This document shows positions 8,123-16,483 of a DNA stretch of 33,810 bases, piece after piece. This stretch comes from Gordonia otitidis NBRC 100426 (GTDB lineage Bacteria; Actinomycetota; Actinomycetes; Mycobacteriales; Mycobacteriaceae). The notes under the pieces were generated by a model that searched no databases, was not told where the DNA came from, and saw only the letters and a list, made by a program, of their open reading frames with translations. The position numbers and the translations under genes are program-made. The stretch lies in contig NZ_BAFB01000029.1 in assembly GCF_000248075.1 (NCBI RefSeq), positions 1 through 33,810 on the forward strand, read 5' to 3'. Numbering within the stretch: position 1 is the stretch's first letter; every line of letters starts with the position of its first letter.

Positions 8123-9463
8123 GTGGCCAGGTACGGATTCACCCCAACGCAGTTGTCGGCACGAGCCGCGTATCTGCTCCGCGGAAACGATCTGGGCACG
8201 ATGACGAGCGCGGCACCCCGTCTGTACCCACACATGTGGAGTTGGGATGCGGCGTTCGTGACGGTCGGTCTGGCGCCGTTGAGTGTCGAGCGTGCGGTCA
8301 TCGAGATGGACACGCTGCTTTCCGCGCAGTGGTCGAACGGCATGATCCCGCACATCGTCTTCGCCAATGGACGCGACGGATACTTTCCCGGCCCGGGACG
8401 CTGGGAGTGTGCGCGCCTGGCCGAGTGCGCCCCCGACTACCCCGAGACCTCCGGCATCACACAGCCGCCCGTGCATGCGATCGCAGTGCAACGCATCCTG
8501 GATCACTCTCGGCGACATGGCCGTTCGACGCGGGCAGTCGCCAACGAGTTCATCGATCGACGCTGGGGCGCTCTCGTGCGGTGGCACCGGTGGCTCGCGC
8601 ATGCCCGCGATCCGCTCGGGCGCGGCCGCATCACCATCTACCACGGCTGGGAATCGGGCATGGACAACTCACCGCGGTGGGACGGCCCGTACTCGCGTGT
8701 GGTCCCCGGTGAGGATCTGCCGCCCTACACCCGCGCCGACCTCGAACACGTCGCCGACCTGTCGATGCGACCGACCGATCTCGAATACGACCGCTACATC
8801 TGGCTCGTCGAGGAGATGAAACGCGCCCACTACGACGACGCCGTGCTGCCCAAGGTCATAGACTTCATGGTCGAGGACGTCTTCGTCAGCGCGATCTTCT
8901 CCGTCGCATGCGATGTGCTCGCGACGATCGGGGAGGACTACTCCAAGCCGCGTTCGGACGTCCGTGATTTGCGTGCCTGGTCTGACCGTTTCAAGGCCGG
9001 TGTCGTCGCGGCGGCGAACGATCGCCACGGCGCTGCGCGTGACTATGACCTCCGGGCCGGGCAGTGGATCAACTCCGAGACCATCGCGGTATTCGCGCCG
9101 CTGCTGAGCGGCGGACTCTCGCGCGATCGCGAACGGGCACTTCTCCGACTCTTCGACGGCCCGCGGTTCTGCGGCCACCCGGACCTGAGGTTCACCGTTC
9201 CCCCGTCGACGTCGCCGATCTCAGCGGACTTCCGTCCGCGCGAGTACTGGCGAGGCCCCGTCTGGCCGGTGATGACGTGGCTGTTCAGTTGGGCCTTCGC
9301 ACGTCGCGGCTGGACCGAACGCTCGGCGCGACTGCGCGAGGAGGGTCTTCGCCAGGCGACCGACGGCGCGTTCGCCGAGTACTACGAGCCGTTCACCGGC
9401 GAGGCGTTGGGCAGTATGCAACAGAGCTGGACCGCGGCAAGCGTCCTCGACTGGCTCGACTGA
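8123..9463 (+). CDS. ggh: Glucosylglycerate hydrolase (GH63-type)
   Basis: Predicted to hydrolyse glucosylglycerate, a compatible solute of mycobacteria, to glucose and glycerate in the cytoplasm. The product has 446 residues, the same length as the characterised Mycolicibacterium hassiacum enzyme as I recall it, and shares its phrases RAAYLLRGNDLGTMT, PHMWSWDAAFV, NGMIPHIVFANG, RITIYHGWESGMDNSPRWD, FRPREYWRGPVWPV and EYYEPFTGEALGSMQQSWTA. Asp181 in SGMDNSP and Glu419 in FAEYYEPF are in the positions expected for the catalytic acid and base. GTG 8123 is chosen because similarity begins at FTPTQLSARAAYLLRG; no Shine-Dalgarno is visible, so it may be leaderless. In mycobacteria the enzyme remobilises the solute when nitrogen returns. 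The glucosylglycerate synthesis genes are not in this window. Confidence 0.9.
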   Translation: MARYGFTPTQLSARAAYLLRGNDLGTMTSAAPRLYPHMWSWDAAFVTVGLAPLSVERAVIEMDTLLSAQWSNGMIPHIVFANGRDGYFPGPGRWECARLAECAPDYPETSGITQPPVHAIAVQRILDHSRRHGRSTRAVANEFIDRRWGALVRWHRWLAHARDPLGRGRITIYHGWESGMDNSPRWDGPYSRVVPGEDLPPYTRADLEHVADLSMRPTDLEYDRYIWLVEEMKRAHYDDAVLPKVIDFMVEDVFVSAIFSVACDVLATIGEDYSKPRSDVRDLRAWSDRFKAGVVAAANDRHGAARDYDLRAGQWINSETIAVFAPLLSGGLSRDRERALLRLFDGPRFCGHPDLRFTVPPSTSPISADFRPREYWRGPVWPVMTWLFSWAFARRGWTERSARLREEGLRQATDGAFAEYYEPFTGEALGSMQQSWTAASVLDWLD

Positions 9464-9507
9464 GAATCGACCTCCTCCGGAGGACACCCGTACCGCAGAT
9501 ACGACAA

Positions 9508-9537
9508 TGCCCGCCGATCCAAGTGGATCGACGGGCA
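9508..9537. terminator. Bidirectional terminator between ggh and the MFS gene
   Basis: TGCCCGCCGATCC (9508-9520) and GGATCGACGGGCA (9525-9537) pair over 13 positions with one mismatch around the loop AAGT. It lies midway between the two convergent stops. A separate 12-bp perfect palindrome, TCCTCCGGAGGA, precedes it at 9473-9484. Confidence 0.8.
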
Positions 9538-9576
9538 CTGCGGATTCGGGAGCGCTGTCTGTTCGGGGAGGTCGAC

Positions 9577-10863
9577 TCAGAATTCCTCGGCGCCGACCAG
9601 GGCGGCGTCCTCGTCGACGTGGTGCGACTCGGCCTTCTTCGACTTCACGAATCCGACGGCGATCACAGCGACGGCGCAGTAGCCGACGGCGAACCAGAAC
9701 GGGGCGGAGGGGGCGAACCACTCTGCGAGGTAGGCCACGAGCACAGCCGACGCCGCGCCACCCATCCAGCGTAGGAAGCTGTAACCGGCACTGGCCACCG
9801 ACCGTGGCTTGTTCGGGTCGGCCGACGACATCGCGACACCGGTGAACAGCGTGTTCAGGATGCCCGACGGCAGGCCGGAGAGCACGATCGCCAGGCCGGT
9901 CAGCCAGACCTGGTCGGTGGCGACACCGACGGCAGCGAGCGCCATCACGATGCCGTAGCCGGCGATGGCGGTCATCACGCCGCCACGTTGGCCGATCTTC
10001 TCGGCGAGTTTCGGCCCGACGAACACGCCCGACAGAGCAGTCAACAGGCCCCATCCGAAGAACACGATGCCCGCGGGAATGGGCTTGAGTCCCATGGCAA
10101 GTGGTGCATAGGCGATGACGGTGAACAGTGCGCCGGTGTAGAAGGCCGAGCCGATCGAGGTCAACAACAGCGTGCGGTTACGCAGCGCCTTGAGTGGATC
10201 GACGATGCTGACCGACACCCGTTCGCTGCGCGGACCGTCGGAGGGGAGCATGAACGCACACAGAACGGCACCGATGAGCATCAGAACCGCGGTACCGGCA
10301 AACGGTGCACGCCAGGTCCATGCGCCGAGCAGCGCGCCGAGCAGCGGTCCGACCGCCAGACCGACGCCGAGCGCGGCCTCGTACAACAGGATCGCGCCGT
10401 GCTGACCGCCCTTGGCAGCACCGACGATGAAGGCCAGAGCCGTTGCCATGAACAGCGCGTTGCCCAGACCCCAGAAGACGCGCATGGCGATCAGGTGGTC
10501 GATGTTGCCCGCGAAGGTGGAGATCCCGGCGGCGAGCACGATCAGCACGAGCCCGACGGTCAGGGTGCGCTTCGGGCCGTACCGGTAGGCGGCCCACCCG
10601 GTGATGAGCATCGCGATCACCTGGACGCCGAGGTACACGGCGAACAGCAGCGTCAGTTTCGACGGCGGCGCGTTCAACTCCTCACGAATGGTGTTGAGAA
10701 TCGGATCGACCAGACCGATACCCATGAAGGCGATGACGGCTGCGAATGCCGTCACCCACACAGCACGTGGCTGGCCTTTGAAGGCCTCGGCGAGTGAGTG
10801 ATGTTCCTCTTCTGCCGGCAGCGTCGGCTTCTCTGTTGTGTGCTTCTCCGTAGTGGTTGTCAC
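9577..10863 (-). CDS. MFS drug:H+ antiporter-type transporter
   Basis: A 428-residue, 12-segment major facilitator protein of the DHA1 type in the cytoplasmic membrane. After a hydrophilic, Glu/His-rich N-terminus come GLVDPILNTI in the first segment, the loop motif GWAAYRYGPKRTL between segments 2 and 3 (motif A), and EAALGVGLAVGPLLGALLG in segment 5, the motif C of antiporters. Export of a drug or other toxic compound is therefore likely; the substrate is unknown. Start GTG 10863 has GAGG 5 nt upstream; the frame is open further upstream, but that part is low-complexity and overlaps marR. It lies 58 bp after marR on the same strand, the usual layout of a repressor-efflux operon. Confidence 0.85.
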   Translation of the reverse strand: MTTTTEKHTTEKPTLPAEEEHHSLAEAFKGQPRAVWVTAFAAVIAFMGIGLVDPILNTIREELNAPPSKLTLLFAVYLGVQVIAMLITGWAAYRYGPKRTLTVGLVLIVLAAGISTFAGNIDHLIAMRVFWGLGNALFMATALAFIVGAAKGGQHGAILLYEAALGVGLAVGPLLGALLGAWTWRAPFAGTAVLMLIGAVLCAFMLPSDGPRSERVSVSIVDPLKALRNRTLLLTSIGSAFYTGALFTVIAYAPLAMGLKPIPAGIVFFGWGLLTALSGVFVGPKLAEKIGQRGGVMTAIAGYGIVMALAAVGVATDQVWLTGLAIVLSGLPSGILNTLFTGVAMSSADPNKPRSVASAGYSFLRWMGGAASAVLVAYLAEWFAPSAPFWFAVGYCAVAVIAVGFVKSKKAESHHVDEDAALVGAEEF

Positions 10864-10921
10864 GTCTACCTCGTGTTCATCTCGAGTAGTGGTTGATACG
10901 AATGTCGTCGAGCGAGAACGG

Positions 10922-11380
10922 CTACTTTTCCCCGGCGAGGGATGTGGTCCCCTCGAGTTCGGCGTGCAGCGCCCGCAAGGCGGGGGCTGCCGCTGCCAGT
11001 CGGTCGCGGTCGTCGTCGGAGAGTCGTTCGAGTGCGGCGGCAAGAGCGTCCTCGCGTTGCCCGCGAACCCGCTCGAGAACCTCGTGCCCGTGCTCGGTCA
11101 GCGCAACCAGCACGGCGCGACGGTCCTCCGGATCGGGAGCGCGGACGACGAGCCCGTTCTTGCAGAGGCCGTCGACGAGTGCGGTGGCCGTGGGCATTCG
11201 GATGGACTCGCGCTCGGCGAGTTCACCCATCCGCATCGGCTCGTGGTCGACGATCGTGGCCAGTGCCGACGCCTGAGCAGCGGTGTACTCGGGGATCGGG
11301 GTGTGCCGACGCAGTGCCAGGTAGAGCCGCGTCACGGATGGGCGGAGCGCTCTGGCGATGTCTGCGGTCTTCTCGGTCAC
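10922..11380 (-). CDS. MarR-family transcriptional regulator
   Basis: A 152-residue winged-helix DNA-binding protein. The core helix-turn-helix is in MRMGELAERESIRMPTATAL, followed by the wing with the MarR hallmark DPEDRRAVLVALTEHG at about 80-95. C-terminal helices form the dimer interface. It probably represses its own operon with the downstream MFS gene and releases DNA on binding the exported compound or a related phenolic ligand (family knowledge). GTG 11380 is used; TAGACT (minus strand, 11394-11389) lies 8 nt upstream and no Shine-Dalgarno is seen, suggesting a leaderless transcript. Confidence 0.9.
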   Translation of the reverse strand: MTEKTADIARALRPSVTRLYLALRRHTPIPEYTAAQASALATIVDHEPMRMGELAERESIRMPTATALVDGLCKNGLVVRAPDPEDRRAVLVALTEHGHEVLERVRGQREDALAAALERLSDDDRDRLAAAAPALRALHAELEGTTSLAGEK

Positions 11381-11386
11381 GTTTAG

Positions 11387-11401
11387 TAAGTCTAATACTT
11401 A
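11387..11401. promoter_or_regulatory. Likely MarR operator in the marR promoter
   Basis: TAAGTCTAATACTTA has 5-bp arms TAAGT/ACTTA in an AT-rich island unlike its surroundings. It overlaps the predicted -10 of marR, as expected for autorepression. It also lies upstream of the divergent small membrane protein gene. Confidence 0.6.
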
Positions 11402-11439
11402 GGCTTATGAAATAAAAGCGGGGAAGGTAGCCTGATCGT

Positions 11440-11658
11440 GTGACTCGTGACACGAAGAAGTCCTCGAAGCTCTCACCGGCCAAGCGGGTGGCTGTCAGCG
11501 TCGCCGCCGTGGCCCAGTTCGCGCTGCAGGGCTACGCGCTACGTGATCTCAAGAAGCGTCAGCCCGATCATGTCCGCGGCCCCAAGAAGCTCTGGGCTGC
11601 AGCGAGTTTCATCAACTTCGTCGGACCGATCGCTTATCTGGCGGTCGGGCGGAAGTAG
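11440..11658 (+). CDS. Small membrane protein with PLDc N-terminal-type domain
   Basis: A 72-residue protein with a Lys-rich N-terminus, one hydrophobic segment (VAVSVAAVAQFALQGYAL), a basic loop (LKKRQPDHVRGPKKLW) and a second segment ending FINFVGPIAYLAVGRK. The last part is the signature of the PLDc_N family, the membrane anchor found at the front of cardiolipin synthases. Here it stands alone with no phospholipase D domain. Function unknown. GTG 11440 is the only start compatible with the family; GGGGAAGG at 11420-11427 is a rather distant ribosome binding site. Divergent from marR. Confidence 0.7.
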   Translation: MTRDTKKSSKLSPAKRVAVSVAAVAQFALQGYALRDLKKRQPDHVRGPKKLWAAASFINFVGPIAYLAVGRK

Positions 11659-11716
11659 TCACCGAACGATCTGCTTGCCGCGCGGTCGCGGTGCGCCGCA
11701 ACTACACTCACCGCGC

Positions 11717-12571
11717 ATGGCCGTCCCGACATCGCCCGAGCCCGGCGTCTTCGCACCCGATGACGTCAGCGGACTCGCAGACTTCTACCGTGCCAACGGC
11801 TTCGCGACGATCCGCGGACTACTCGACGAGTCGTCGACCATCGCCATCGAGCAGGAGTGCGTCGACGCCCAGCAGCGCGTGGTCGCGGGAGAGCTCCCCG
11901 AGCGTCACGGGTCGACGGTCTTCCTCGACGACGTCGCCAAGGCAGAGAGGTTCGCCAACTACGTCGAGTTCGTCAACGAGCTGTCGCCCGCACTGCGCGC
12001 CACCCTTGCCGATGCGCGTCTCCTGGCGGCGGTCCGCGCGGTGATCGGCGACAGCGCGTGGCTGCGGGAGAGCAACGGTTTCGGTGTCGTCTACCAGGAC
12101 GCACGTCCGGGACGGGAGTCCGGCTACTCACGAATCGGCTGGCACTCCGATTGGCAGGCCAGTCCCAGTATGGACATCTGGCCGTCGACGGCCTTCACGA
12201 TCCACATCGACGCCACATCACCTGCCAACGGGTTCCTGCGCGTGGTACCCGGCAGCCACCTGTGGGCAACACCTGCGCCGTACCGAAACGTCAACAACGT
12301 CGACGTTCCTGACACCGCGCAGCCTGCGCGTGGTTGGACCGACACCCCGCCTCCATTCGAGATGCCGCTCGGCTTCGAGAAGGTACCTGGCGAGATCGGT
12401 GTGTATCTCGAGCGCGGCGACATCCTGCTGCACGACGCCTATCTCTGGCATTCCGCCGCACGGGCAACCGACGACGACACCACGCGCCGACATGTGCGGG
12501 GTGGCTTCTTCGCTGGGAGCAAGCCAGCGATCGGCACGCCCGACGAGTTCGTCAAGAACGCCGCGCGCTGA
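11717..12571 (+). CDS. Phytanoyl-CoA dioxygenase (PhyH) family oxygenase
   Basis: Fe(II)/2-oxoglutarate-dependent oxygenase of 284 residues. The metal facial triad is visible: His143 and Asp145 in GWHSDWQASPSMDIWP and the distal His245 in LHDAYLWHSA. RRHVRGGFF near the end supplies the Arg that holds 2-oxoglutarate. SPANGFLRVVPGSH is the usual PhyH core. The family includes phytanoyl-CoA hydroxylase, ectoine hydroxylase and halogenases; the substrate here is unknown. The frame is open upstream through the preceding small gene, but ATG 11717 is chosen since TACACT (11703-11708) sits 8 nt upstream and coding similarity begins after it. Converges with the TPM gene. Confidence 0.85.
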   Translation: MAVPTSPEPGVFAPDDVSGLADFYRANGFATIRGLLDESSTIAIEQECVDAQQRVVAGELPERHGSTVFLDDVAKAERFANYVEFVNELSPALRATLADARLLAAVRAVIGDSAWLRESNGFGVVYQDARPGRESGYSRIGWHSDWQASPSMDIWPSTAFTIHIDATSPANGFLRVVPGSHLWATPAPYRNVNNVDVPDTAQPARGWTDTPPPFEMPLGFEKVPGEIGVYLERGDILLHDAYLWHSAARATDDDTTRRHVRGGFFAGSKPAIGTPDEFVKNAAR

Positions 12572-12598
12572 GGGGAGCTGGTCGCCTGAACCCTCCCC
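12572..12598. terminator. Weak hairpin between convergent PhyH and TPM genes
   Basis: GGGGAG (12572-12577) and CTCCCC (12593-12598) pair around a 15-nt loop and fill nearly all of the 29-bp gap between the two stop codons. Confidence 0.35.
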
Positions 12599-12600
12599 GC

Positions 12601-14706
12601 TCAGAACCGCCCGCCGACGCCGATGCGCCCCGAACTCGACGATCCGCCGAACGAGCCGGGGCTGCGCCCGCCGCCGCTGGTGTATCCGCCACCCCCGAAG
12701 CCCCCACCGAAACCACCGCCGTAGCCCCCGCCGCGCATCGATCCGCGCAGGAAGCTATCCACGAGAATTCCACCGAGCACTGCGCCCGCCGCCGAGCCGC
12801 CACCCGAGCGCGGCTGCTGACTCTGCTGCCAGCTCACCACATCGCCCTGGGCCGCCATGAGGGCCTGGTCGGCCAGCGAACCTGCTCGACGTGCCGCGTC
12901 CGTGGCGCCGGTCGGATCGCTCTGCGCTGTCGTGTTGGCCGTCTCGAGCAGCCGCTGCGCCTCGGCGAGACGCGTACGTGCAGTGGAGCCGATGGCTCCG
13001 CGTCGGGTCGCCACGAAGTCCGACGCCGCCGTGACCTTGGCCTGAGCGTTGGTCAGTGCGGCGGTGAGCACTTCGGTACGACGCTGACGCTGGGCCGACG
13101 TATCGCGTGCCGCGTCGAGAGCGCGATCGAGGTCGGCGTCGGCGTCCACGAGTGCGGTGAACGCGCCGAGTAGGTCGCCGTGTTCTCGAGACGCCCCATC
13201 GTCGTCGCCTTCCGAGCCCGGCGTACCGGCCGCTTCCGACTTGGCGCGGGCGAGTGCCGTGGTGGCCGACGCCACCGCGGTCGCCAACGCCGATCCACCG
13301 TCGAGAGACAATCCGGCGGCCTCCTGCAGTTCGCCCTCCACTTCTGCGATCAGTGCCGGCAACTGCGTATGGGCGGCGGTGATGTTCGCGTCGGCGTTGT
13401 CGATCGCGTCGAGCAGTTTGTCGGCCTGTGCGATCGCCCCCTCGGCCGAGCGGATGGCGGCAACCGCCGCACCCTGCTCGCCGACGGGGCGCGCGATCGC
13501 TGCACGGCCCTGGTCGGCGCTGCTCTCGGCGAATCCGATCTCCTGGGCTGCGAGATCGACGTTGTGCTCGATCGAGCTGAGGGTGGGAGCACCGTACTTC
13601 TGCGTGAGCGACGTCAACCGGGTCGCGGCACCCTCGAGTCGGGCACGCAACGCCACAAGCTGTTGCGTGATCTGCTCGAAGCGACTGTCAGCGTTGATCA
13701 ACAGGTTGCGCATCTCGTCGAACGCCGACACCTGCTCGTCGAGTGCGGCGTCGACGTCGGTGCAGGTGGTGATGATCTGCACCAGCATCGAGCGCTGCTC
13801 GTCAGGGGTCTCGGGGATGTCGTCGTCGAGTCGCTGTCGAAGTGAGAAGGAGGTCGCGAGTCCACGTTTCGCGGCGTCGAGTGCTTGCGTGAACGGTGCG
13901 GTCTGTGCCGGACCGAACTCGTCGACGGCCAGTCGGAGCTCCTCCTCACTGGTGCGGATCGCGTTGTCGGTGTCGGTGAGCACTTCCCGTGACCACGGCT
14001 CGAGAACCTCGATCGGTTGTGACAGCAGTTCGTCGCCGGTCAATTCCTGCCCGCGGACAGTCTCGAGTTGGGACTCGAACTTCTGCTTTCGGCGACGTCG
14101 TGAGTACAGGTAGGCGCCGCCCCCGCCGACGACGACCACGCCACCGACGACGCCCGCGGTGATCGCCCCTGCGTGCGACGGTGTCAGCGCCGAGCCGAGG
14201 CCGTTCGCGGCACCCACTGCCGCACCAGCCCAATCCGACCGTTTGAGTGCAGGCACGATGTTGTCCTGCGCGATCGAGTCGAGAGTGGACCGATCGAGTC
14301 CGTCGACCGAGTCGGGCGCGTCGAACCGGTAGGCGCGGTCGTCGGTGGCGACGGCGAGCAGGACGTCGTGCTCGCCGAGGTCGCTCATCTGCACGGTCTG
14401 GCTGCCCCACTGTTCACTGCTCATGCCGTTGAACGTCTTGACGTAGACAACCCACAGCTGCACGCCGTGGTCGCTGAAGAGCGTCTCGGCCGCTTGCTGG
14501 ACGCGGTCGCGATCCGACGTCGAGAGCGCATCGGCTGGGTCGTTCACCTGGGCGGGTAGCCGCATGGGTGCTTCGGCACGAGCGGTGGCGGTCAGCGACG
14601 TCGCGGCGAGGCCGAACATCAGCAGAGCACCGACGATGAGCACGCGGACAAGGCGGGTTACCGTGTTCGGTTGGCTGTTCTTTCCAGATGCGGACCGTCT
14701 GAGCAT
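12601..14706 (-). CDS. TPM-domain membrane protein with coiled-coil region and Gly-rich tail
   Basis: A 701-residue exported protein. Order: signal peptide about 1-45 (ending TATARA), TPM domain to about 165 (VNDPADALSTSDRDRVQQAAETL, later GEHDVLLAVATDDRAYRFDA), one membrane segment at about 183-203 followed by SRRRRKQKF, then some 400 residues of Ala/Glu/Asp/Gln-rich helical, probably coiled-coil sequence on the cytoplasmic side, and a flexible tail of GGG(Y/F) repeats ending in GRIGVGGRF. TPM domains are linked to photosystem repair in plants and to membrane protein turnover; mycobacteria carry similar proteins of unknown function. The start is ATG 14706: TAGATT (minus strand, 14719-14714) lies 7 nt upstream, a leaderless arrangement. 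Not part of an obvious operon. Confidence 0.85.
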   Translation of the reverse strand: MLRRSASGKNSQPNTVTRLVRVLIVGALLMFGLAATSLTATARAEAPMRLPAQVNDPADALSTSDRDRVQQAAETLFSDHGVQLWVVYVKTFNGMSSEQWGSQTVQMSDLGEHDVLLAVATDDRAYRFDAPDSVDGLDRSTLDSIAQDNIVPALKRSDWAGAAVGAANGLGSALTPSHAGAITAGVVGGVVVVGGGGAYLYSRRRRKQKFESQLETVRGQELTGDELLSQPIEVLEPWSREVLTDTDNAIRTSEEELRLAVDEFGPAQTAPFTQALDAAKRGLATSFSLRQRLDDDIPETPDEQRSMLVQIITTCTDVDAALDEQVSAFDEMRNLLINADSRFEQITQQLVALRARLEGAATRLTSLTQKYGAPTLSSIEHNVDLAAQEIGFAESSADQGRAAIARPVGEQGAAVAAIRSAEGAIAQADKLLDAIDNADANITAAHTQLPALIAEVEGELQEAAGLSLDGGSALATAVASATTALARAKSEAAGTPGSEGDDDGASREHGDLLGAFTALVDADADLDRALDAARDTSAQRQRRTEVLTAALTNAQAKVTAASDFVATRRGAIGSTARTRLAEAQRLLETANTTAQSDPTGATDAARRAGSLADQALMAAQGDVVSWQQSQQPRSGGGSAAGAVLGGILVDSFLRGSMRGGGYGGGFGGGFGGGGYTSGGGRSPGSFGGSSSSGRIGVGGRF

Positions 14707-14800
14707 GACATCAAATCTAGGCGGTCGATCACCATCCGCGGACCGCTGCCACACGCCGGGCACCGACAAGTCGTTCGTTCGACGCGCCGCGTCCGATCTC

Positions 14801-15598
14801 TCAGGCTGTCGCAGCGCGACGCCGCTTCGGCGGCAACGGGATCTGCGCTGACGTCGTGTGCTGATACTCCGCGTATTCGGGATACTTCGCCAGTGTCAGC
14901 GACTCGGTGAACTTCGTCGAGCCGACGAACAAGAGGGTCAGGAGGATGGCTCCGACGATCGTCGGTTGCAGGATCGAGCCGGCCGCGACCGCGCCGAACA
15001 GATAGATCACCCACCACTGCGCCTGCTCGAAGAAGTAGTTGGGGTGTCGGGAGTATTTGAACAGGCCTGTCGTGCAGAAGCGGGTCGACGTCTCGCCCGC
15101 AGCCTTGTGCGCGTGGAACTCCCACTGCTGCTGATCGGCGACGGTCTCGCCCGCGAGAAACGCCAGGAAGGCCACCGCGAGCACGACGTCGAGCACACCG
15201 AACCCGCCGGGATGGCGTTGCGCGGTGTAGCCGGGCAAGGCGATCAGCACCAGCAGGAGGTTCTGGTAGGCGACGATGAACAGCAGGTTGAACAGCCAGA
15301 ACTGCCACCGTGTCATGCGTGAGCGCAGCACCGCCCAGCGATAGTCCTCGGTGCCGCTGTAGCCGCCGCGCCGCGCGAAGTTGAACGTCAGGCGTATGCC
15401 CCACGCGGTGACGAGCACCGCCATCACGGTCACCCGGGCGTCGAAGTGACTGAATCCAGCGAACACCCACAGGTAGATCACCGGTGCAATCGACCAGATC
15501 CGGTCGACCCAGGAGGTGTCTCCGGTGATCAGCGACGCCACCCAGCAACCCAGCGAGATCACGCAGGCGATGATCGCCACCACGGCGAGGCTCGACAT
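14801..15598 (-). CDS. DUF1295 family membrane protein
   Basis: A 265-residue integral membrane protein with about seven hydrophobic segments. It is recognised by WVDRIWSIAPVIYLW, the loop RLTFNFARRGGYSGTEDYRW, and the C-terminal TTGLFKYSRHPNYFFEQAQWW, which is shared with steroid 5-alpha-reductase and isoprenylcysteine methyltransferase folds. Such proteins use NADPH or S-adenosylmethionine on lipid substrates, but no DUF1295 member near this one has an assigned reaction known to me. The gene begins 11 bp after the stop of the F420-type oxidoreductase gene and probably shares its transcript. Confidence 0.85.
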   Translation of the reverse strand: MSSLAVVAIIACVISLGCWVASLITGDTSWVDRIWSIAPVIYLWVFAGFSHFDARVTVMAVLVTAWGIRLTFNFARRGGYSGTEDYRWAVLRSRMTRWQFWLFNLLFIVAYQNLLLVLIALPGYTAQRHPGGFGVLDVVLAVAFLAFLAGETVADQQQWEFHAHKAAGETSTRFCTTGLFKYSRHPNYFFEQAQWWVIYLFGAVAAGSILQPTIVGAILLTLLFVGSTKFTESLTLAKYPEYAEYQHTTSAQIPLPPKRRRAATA

Positions 15599-15609
15599 GT
15601 CGGGTCAGC

Positions 15610-16392
15610 TCATCCGCGCCAACGACACAGCGCCTCGACGGCCGTCAGGTCGTACTCCGGGCCGGTCGTGCCGACGGTGATGAGCGAAACGCCCTCGGCG
15701 CTGATCGCGTCGGCAGTGCGTACGAGCTCTTCGACGTCGCCGGTGAACGGAATGCCCGCCGACCGCTCGATGGTCTCGGGATCGCGGCCGTGTTCCTCGC
15801 AGTAGCCCGCCAGCACCTTCGTCTTGTGGCGGTAGGTCTCGACGTCGTTGAAGCCGTGCCACACATCCGCGTACTGCGCGACGAGCGGGAGGGTCTTCTT
15901 CTCGCCGCTGCCACCGATCATCATCGGGATGTGGCGCGTCGGGCGCGGATTGAGCTTCTCGAACCGCGAGGTGATCCGGGGCAGGGCGTCGCCGAGGTCG
16001 CCGATACGACTGCCCTTGGTGCCGAAGTCGTATCCGTACTCGTCGTAGTCCTTCTCGAACCAGCCCGCGCCGATCCCGAGGATGAGCCGGCCGCCCGAGA
16101 TGTGGTCGACGGTGCGCGCCATGTCGGCAAGAAGGTCGGGATTGCGGTACGAGTTGCACGTGACGAGCGCGCCGATCTCCACGCGCTCGGTCTGCTCGGC
16201 CCAGGCGCCGAGCATCGTCCAGCACTCGAAATGAGCACCGTCGGGGTCGCCGTAGAGCGGATAGAAGTGGTCCCAGTTGAACACGATGTCGACGCCGAGG
16301 TCCTCGGCCCGCAACACCGCGTCGCGGATCAGCGAGTAGTCGGGCGCGTGCTGCGGCTGGATCTGGACTCCGATGCGAATGGGAAATGCCAT
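15610..16392 (-). CDS. Luciferase-like F420-dependent oxidoreductase
   Basis: A 260-residue TIM-barrel oxidoreductase of the LLM class. The sequence IRIGVQIQPQHAPDYSLIRD, FNWDHFYPLYGDPDGAHFE, ALVTCNSYRNPDLLADMART and GGRLILGIGAGWFEKDYDEYG closely recalls the mycobacterial Rv1855c/Rv0044c group of predicted F420-dependent enzymes (from memory). Reduced F420 would be the hydride donor; the substrate is unknown. ATG 16392 is the start at which family similarity begins; no strong ribosome binding site is seen. First gene of a likely two-gene unit with the DUF1295 gene; divergent from the MalY/PatB gene across 91 bp. Confidence 0.85.
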   Translation of the reverse strand: MAFPIRIGVQIQPQHAPDYSLIRDAVLRAEDLGVDIVFNWDHFYPLYGDPDGAHFECWTMLGAWAEQTERVEIGALVTCNSYRNPDLLADMARTVDHISGGRLILGIGAGWFEKDYDEYGYDFGTKGSRIGDLGDALPRITSRFEKLNPRPTRHIPMMIGGSGEKKTLPLVAQYADVWHGFNDVETYRHKTKVLAGYCEEHGRDPETIERSAGIPFTGDVEELVRTADAISAEGVSLITVGTTGPEYDLTAVEALCRWRG

Positions 16393-16483
16393 GCGTCCCA
16401 GTCTGCCCCTCGACGCCCTCCGCGTCGACGATCCCGGGCGAACCGGGTCGAGGAACGCCACCGCACGCGGTAGACACGTAGGT

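Noticed and set aside
11447-11716. Long N-terminal extension of the PhyH protein
   Set aside because: The extra 90 codons overlap the PLDc_N gene in another frame and look like low-complexity shadow; ATG 11717 has a -10 upstream.
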